Positions 34,549 to 35,847 of a stretch of DNA of 35,847 nucleotides are shown here, one piece after another. Location of the stretch: the NCBI GenBank assembly GCA_949741215.1, contig CATJLA010000071.1, positions 1-35,847 of the forward strand. Reading direction: 5' to 3'. The DNA comes from an uncultured Oscillospiraceae bacterium. Its GTDB lineage: Bacteria; Bacillota; Clostridia; Oscillospirales; Ruminococcaceae. Below the pieces are notes generated by a model. It saw only the letters and a program-made list of their open reading frames with translations. It had not been told where the DNA came from and did not search any database. Position 1 is the first letter of the stretch, and each line of letters begins with the position of its first letter. Made by a program: the position numbers and the translations under genes.

Positions 34549-34564
34549 TGTTTCACGTGAAACA
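34549..34564. promoter_or_regulatory. parS: parS site
   Basis: Perfect TGTTTCACGTGAAACA, 97 bp past the parA stop. Confidence 0.95.
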
Positions 34565-34660
34565 TTTTTGGGGTAGGTCCTTTTTTAACCTGCACTTATT
34601 TTTTATTACGGCTTTGGAACAAAACGAACAAATTGCCCCCATGCAGTCCCGTCAAAAGGG

Positions 34661-35425
34661 CTACTGGTTGTTTTTGATGATCTCCTTGGCAAGCTCGGCG
34701 TAGGCTATGGAGCCTTTGGAGTATCTATCAAAATACAAAATGGGCTGCCCAAAGCTGGGCGCCTCCGAAAGCCGAACGTTGCGCGGCACCACCGTTTTGA
34801 ACACCTTCCGCGGAAAGTATTTTTTTACCTCCTGCACCACCTGAATCGTCAGATTCAGGCGACCGTCATACATGGTGAGCAGTACCCCTTCCACCTCAAT
34901 TTGGGGATTATACAGCCGTTTTACCTGCCGCACTGTGGCGATCAGCTGGCTAAGTCCCTCCAGGGCAAAATATTCGCATTGGATAGGGATCAGAATGGTA
35001 TCGCAGGCGGTAAGCGCATTCAAGGTGAGCAGCCCCAAGGAGGGAGGGCAGTCGATAATGATAAAATCGTACTGGGGTTTAACCTCCAGCAGTGCTTTTT
35101 TTAGCCTGCCGGTGCGGTTGTCCATCTCTACCAGTTCAATTTCCGCCCCGGCCAGCGCCATGTGAGAGGGCAGAACCTCTACATTTTTGAACTTGGTGGT
35201 TACAACGGCCTGAGCAGTTTCCAGGTCTCCCGCCAGCAGGTCGTAGGTTGAATGAGCGATCCCCCGTTTGTTTACCCCAAGCCCGCTGGTGGCGTTCCCT
35301 TGAGGGTCGATGTCTACCAGCAGAATTTTTTTTCCCTTCTCCCCCAGGCAGGCCGCCAGGTTTACAGCCGAGGTGGTTTTTCCCACGCCGCCCTTCTGAT
35401 TGGCAAATGCAATAATTTTTCCCAT
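34661..35425 (-). CDS. parA: chromosome partitioning ATPase ParA (Soj)
   Basis: 254 residues. Deviant Walker ATPase that with ParB/parS segregates origins and, in Bacillus, modulates DnaA. Deviant Walker A is KGGVGKTTS (11-19) with its signature lysine. Walker A' is LLVDIDPQGNATSGLG, and the switch IIDCPPSLGLLTLNAL is intact, followed by PIQCEYFALEGLSQL. ATG 35425 matches MGKIIAFANQ with AAGGA 10 nt upstream; an ATG at 35452 adds 9 residues. Two parS-repeat units separate it from parB; usual Firmicute parAB genes are contiguous. Points toward the origin. Confidence 0.95.
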   Translation of the reverse strand: MGKIIAFANQKGGVGKTTSAVNLAACLGEKGKKILLVDIDPQGNATSGLGVNKRGIAHSTYDLLAGDLETAQAVVTTKFKNVEVLPSHMALAGAEIELVEMDNRTGRLKKALLEVKPQYDFIIIDCPPSLGLLTLNALTACDTILIPIQCEYFALEGLSQLIATVRQVKRLYNPQIEVEGVLLTMYDGRLNLTIQVVQEVKKYFPRKVFKTVVPRNVRLSEAPSFGQPILYFDRYSKGSIAYAELAKEIIKNNQ

Positions 35426-35544
35426 GGTTGACAAATCCTTACCTTTTCTCATTTTGCTGGGACGTAAGTGCGAATTTCAGCTATTCGGCAGAGCACTTTT
35501 GCCGTCTGCAGCCTATTTTCTTCAAATTTCCGCATAATAAATTC

Positions 35545-35573
35545 ATTATAACACAATTTTGCTGCTGTGAAAA
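35545..35573 (-). promoter_or_regulatory. parA promoter
   Basis: On the minus strand TTTTCA (35573-35568), a 17-nt spacer, TATAAT (35550-35545), about 120 nt upstream of the parA start. The -10 is perfect. Confidence 0.65.
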
Positions 35574-35585
35574 GGCCAAAGTTAA

Positions 35586-35601
35586 TGTTTCACATAAAAC
35601 A
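35586..35601. promoter_or_regulatory. parS: degenerate parS
   Basis: TGTTTCACATAAAACA, two positions off consensus. It is the reverse complement of the degenerate site at 33216-33231. Confidence 0.6.
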
Positions 35602-35752
35602 ATAACTTAAGGTTAAGAAGGAATAGTGAAAGAGGTGAAGGTTTTCACCTCGTAAATAGTGTAAGAACCCTCCCTTGAGGGAGCGATTTCAATATTGCAG
35701 CGGAAATTTTCGACTGACTATGATTGAAATAGCCTCTTTGAATTGCTAAAAA
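35586..35752 (+). repeat. parS-repeat copy E
   Basis: Begins with TGTTTCACATAAAACA and AATAACTTAA, then the long-form hairpin GAGGTGAA/TTCACCTC and CTCCCTTGAGGGAG. It opposes copy B and brackets parAB with it. Confidence 0.8.
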
Positions 35753-35768
35753 TGTTTCACGTGAAACA
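35753..35768. promoter_or_regulatory. parS: parS site
   Basis: Perfect TGTTTCACGTGAAACA at the E-F junction. Confidence 0.95.
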
Positions 35769-35847
35769 TTAACTTGAAGTAAGAAGGAATAGTGAATAGT
35801 AAATAGTGTAAGAACCCTCCCTTACGGGAGCGATTTTAATATTGCGG
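35753..35847 (+). repeat. parS-repeat copy F, cut by the window edge
   Basis: Short-form copy (AATAGTGAATAGTAAATAGTGT uninterrupted) followed by CTCCCTTACGGGAGCGATTTTAATATTGC, running off the window. Confidence 0.75.

Larger units (their letters stand above)
34383..34564 (+). repeat. parS-repeat copy D (long form)
   Basis: As copy C but with the additional GAGGTGAA (34428-34435)/TTCACCTC (34441-34448) hairpin module. It has parS at both ends. Confidence 0.8.

Noticed and set aside
32884..35847. CRISPR array from repeated units
   Set aside because: Units are about 145-185 bp, divergent, present in both orientations, with no short constant repeat and unique spacers; no cas genes.

Overview
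The window is the chromosomal replication-origin region of a low-to-mid GC Firmicute. The gene order is the classic one: rpmH, rnpA, yidD, yidC, jag, mnmE, mnmG, rsmG, noc and parAB on one side of dnaA, and dnaN, rlbA-like S4, recF, remB, gyrB and gyrA on the other. The anaerobic pyruvate:ferredoxin oxidoreductase at the left edge, the GC-rich codon use and the clostridial gene set suggest an anaerobic gut Clostridium relative (Oscillospiraceae/Ruminococcaceae type). That placement is inference; no rRNA is present to confirm it.

Left edge (1-7084): a partial nifJ (minus); a C45-type Ntn hydrolase and a CNNM/CBS/CorC membrane protein, both on the plus strand and so pointing toward the origin; then an SGNH hydrolase and a proline-rich membrane protein that follow gyrA in one minus-strand operon.

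Replication and topology arm (7088-18277, minus strand): gyrA; three consecutive YcxB-like membrane proteins; a frameshifted membrane-protein remnant; gyrB, remB, recF, an S4-domain RNA-binding protein, a GNAT acetyltransferase and dnaN. gyrB and gyrA, usually adjacent, are pushed apart by the YcxB-like cassette.

Origin (18290-21156): the dnaN-dnaA gap carries a DnaA-trio-like TAGTAGTAG run beside a palindromic pair of DnaA-box-like sites, then a dense set of hairpins, the last a perfect 19-bp inverted repeat spanning the dnaA stop codon. The dnaA-rpmH gap has divergent promoters and further DnaA boxes. Genes to the right of dnaA run on the plus strand and genes to its left on the minus strand, as expected for co-directional replication.

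Right arm (21157-33333): rpmH, rnpA, a GNAT enzyme, yidD, yidC, jag, a uridine-kinase-like P-loop kinase, a DUF4261-like protein, mnmE, an AT-rich GNAT-plus-membrane protein that looks acquired, mnmG (with a parS inside the gene), rsmG and noc.

The most unusual part is 30.5-35.8 kb. Six perfect and two degenerate parS sites lie there. All except the one in mnmG are embedded in, or at the junctions of, copies of a modular hairpin-rich repeat of about 145-185 bp. parA and parB are inverted relative to the usual noc-parA-parB order, separated from each other by two repeat units carrying three parS sites, and bracketed by two inverted copies of the repeat that share the same degenerate parS variant. 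This looks like centromere amplification by a repeat family, with a repeat-mediated inversion of parAB. A second dispersed signal is a short GGACGTAAC/GACGGGACTGC family of intergenic motifs found across the window.
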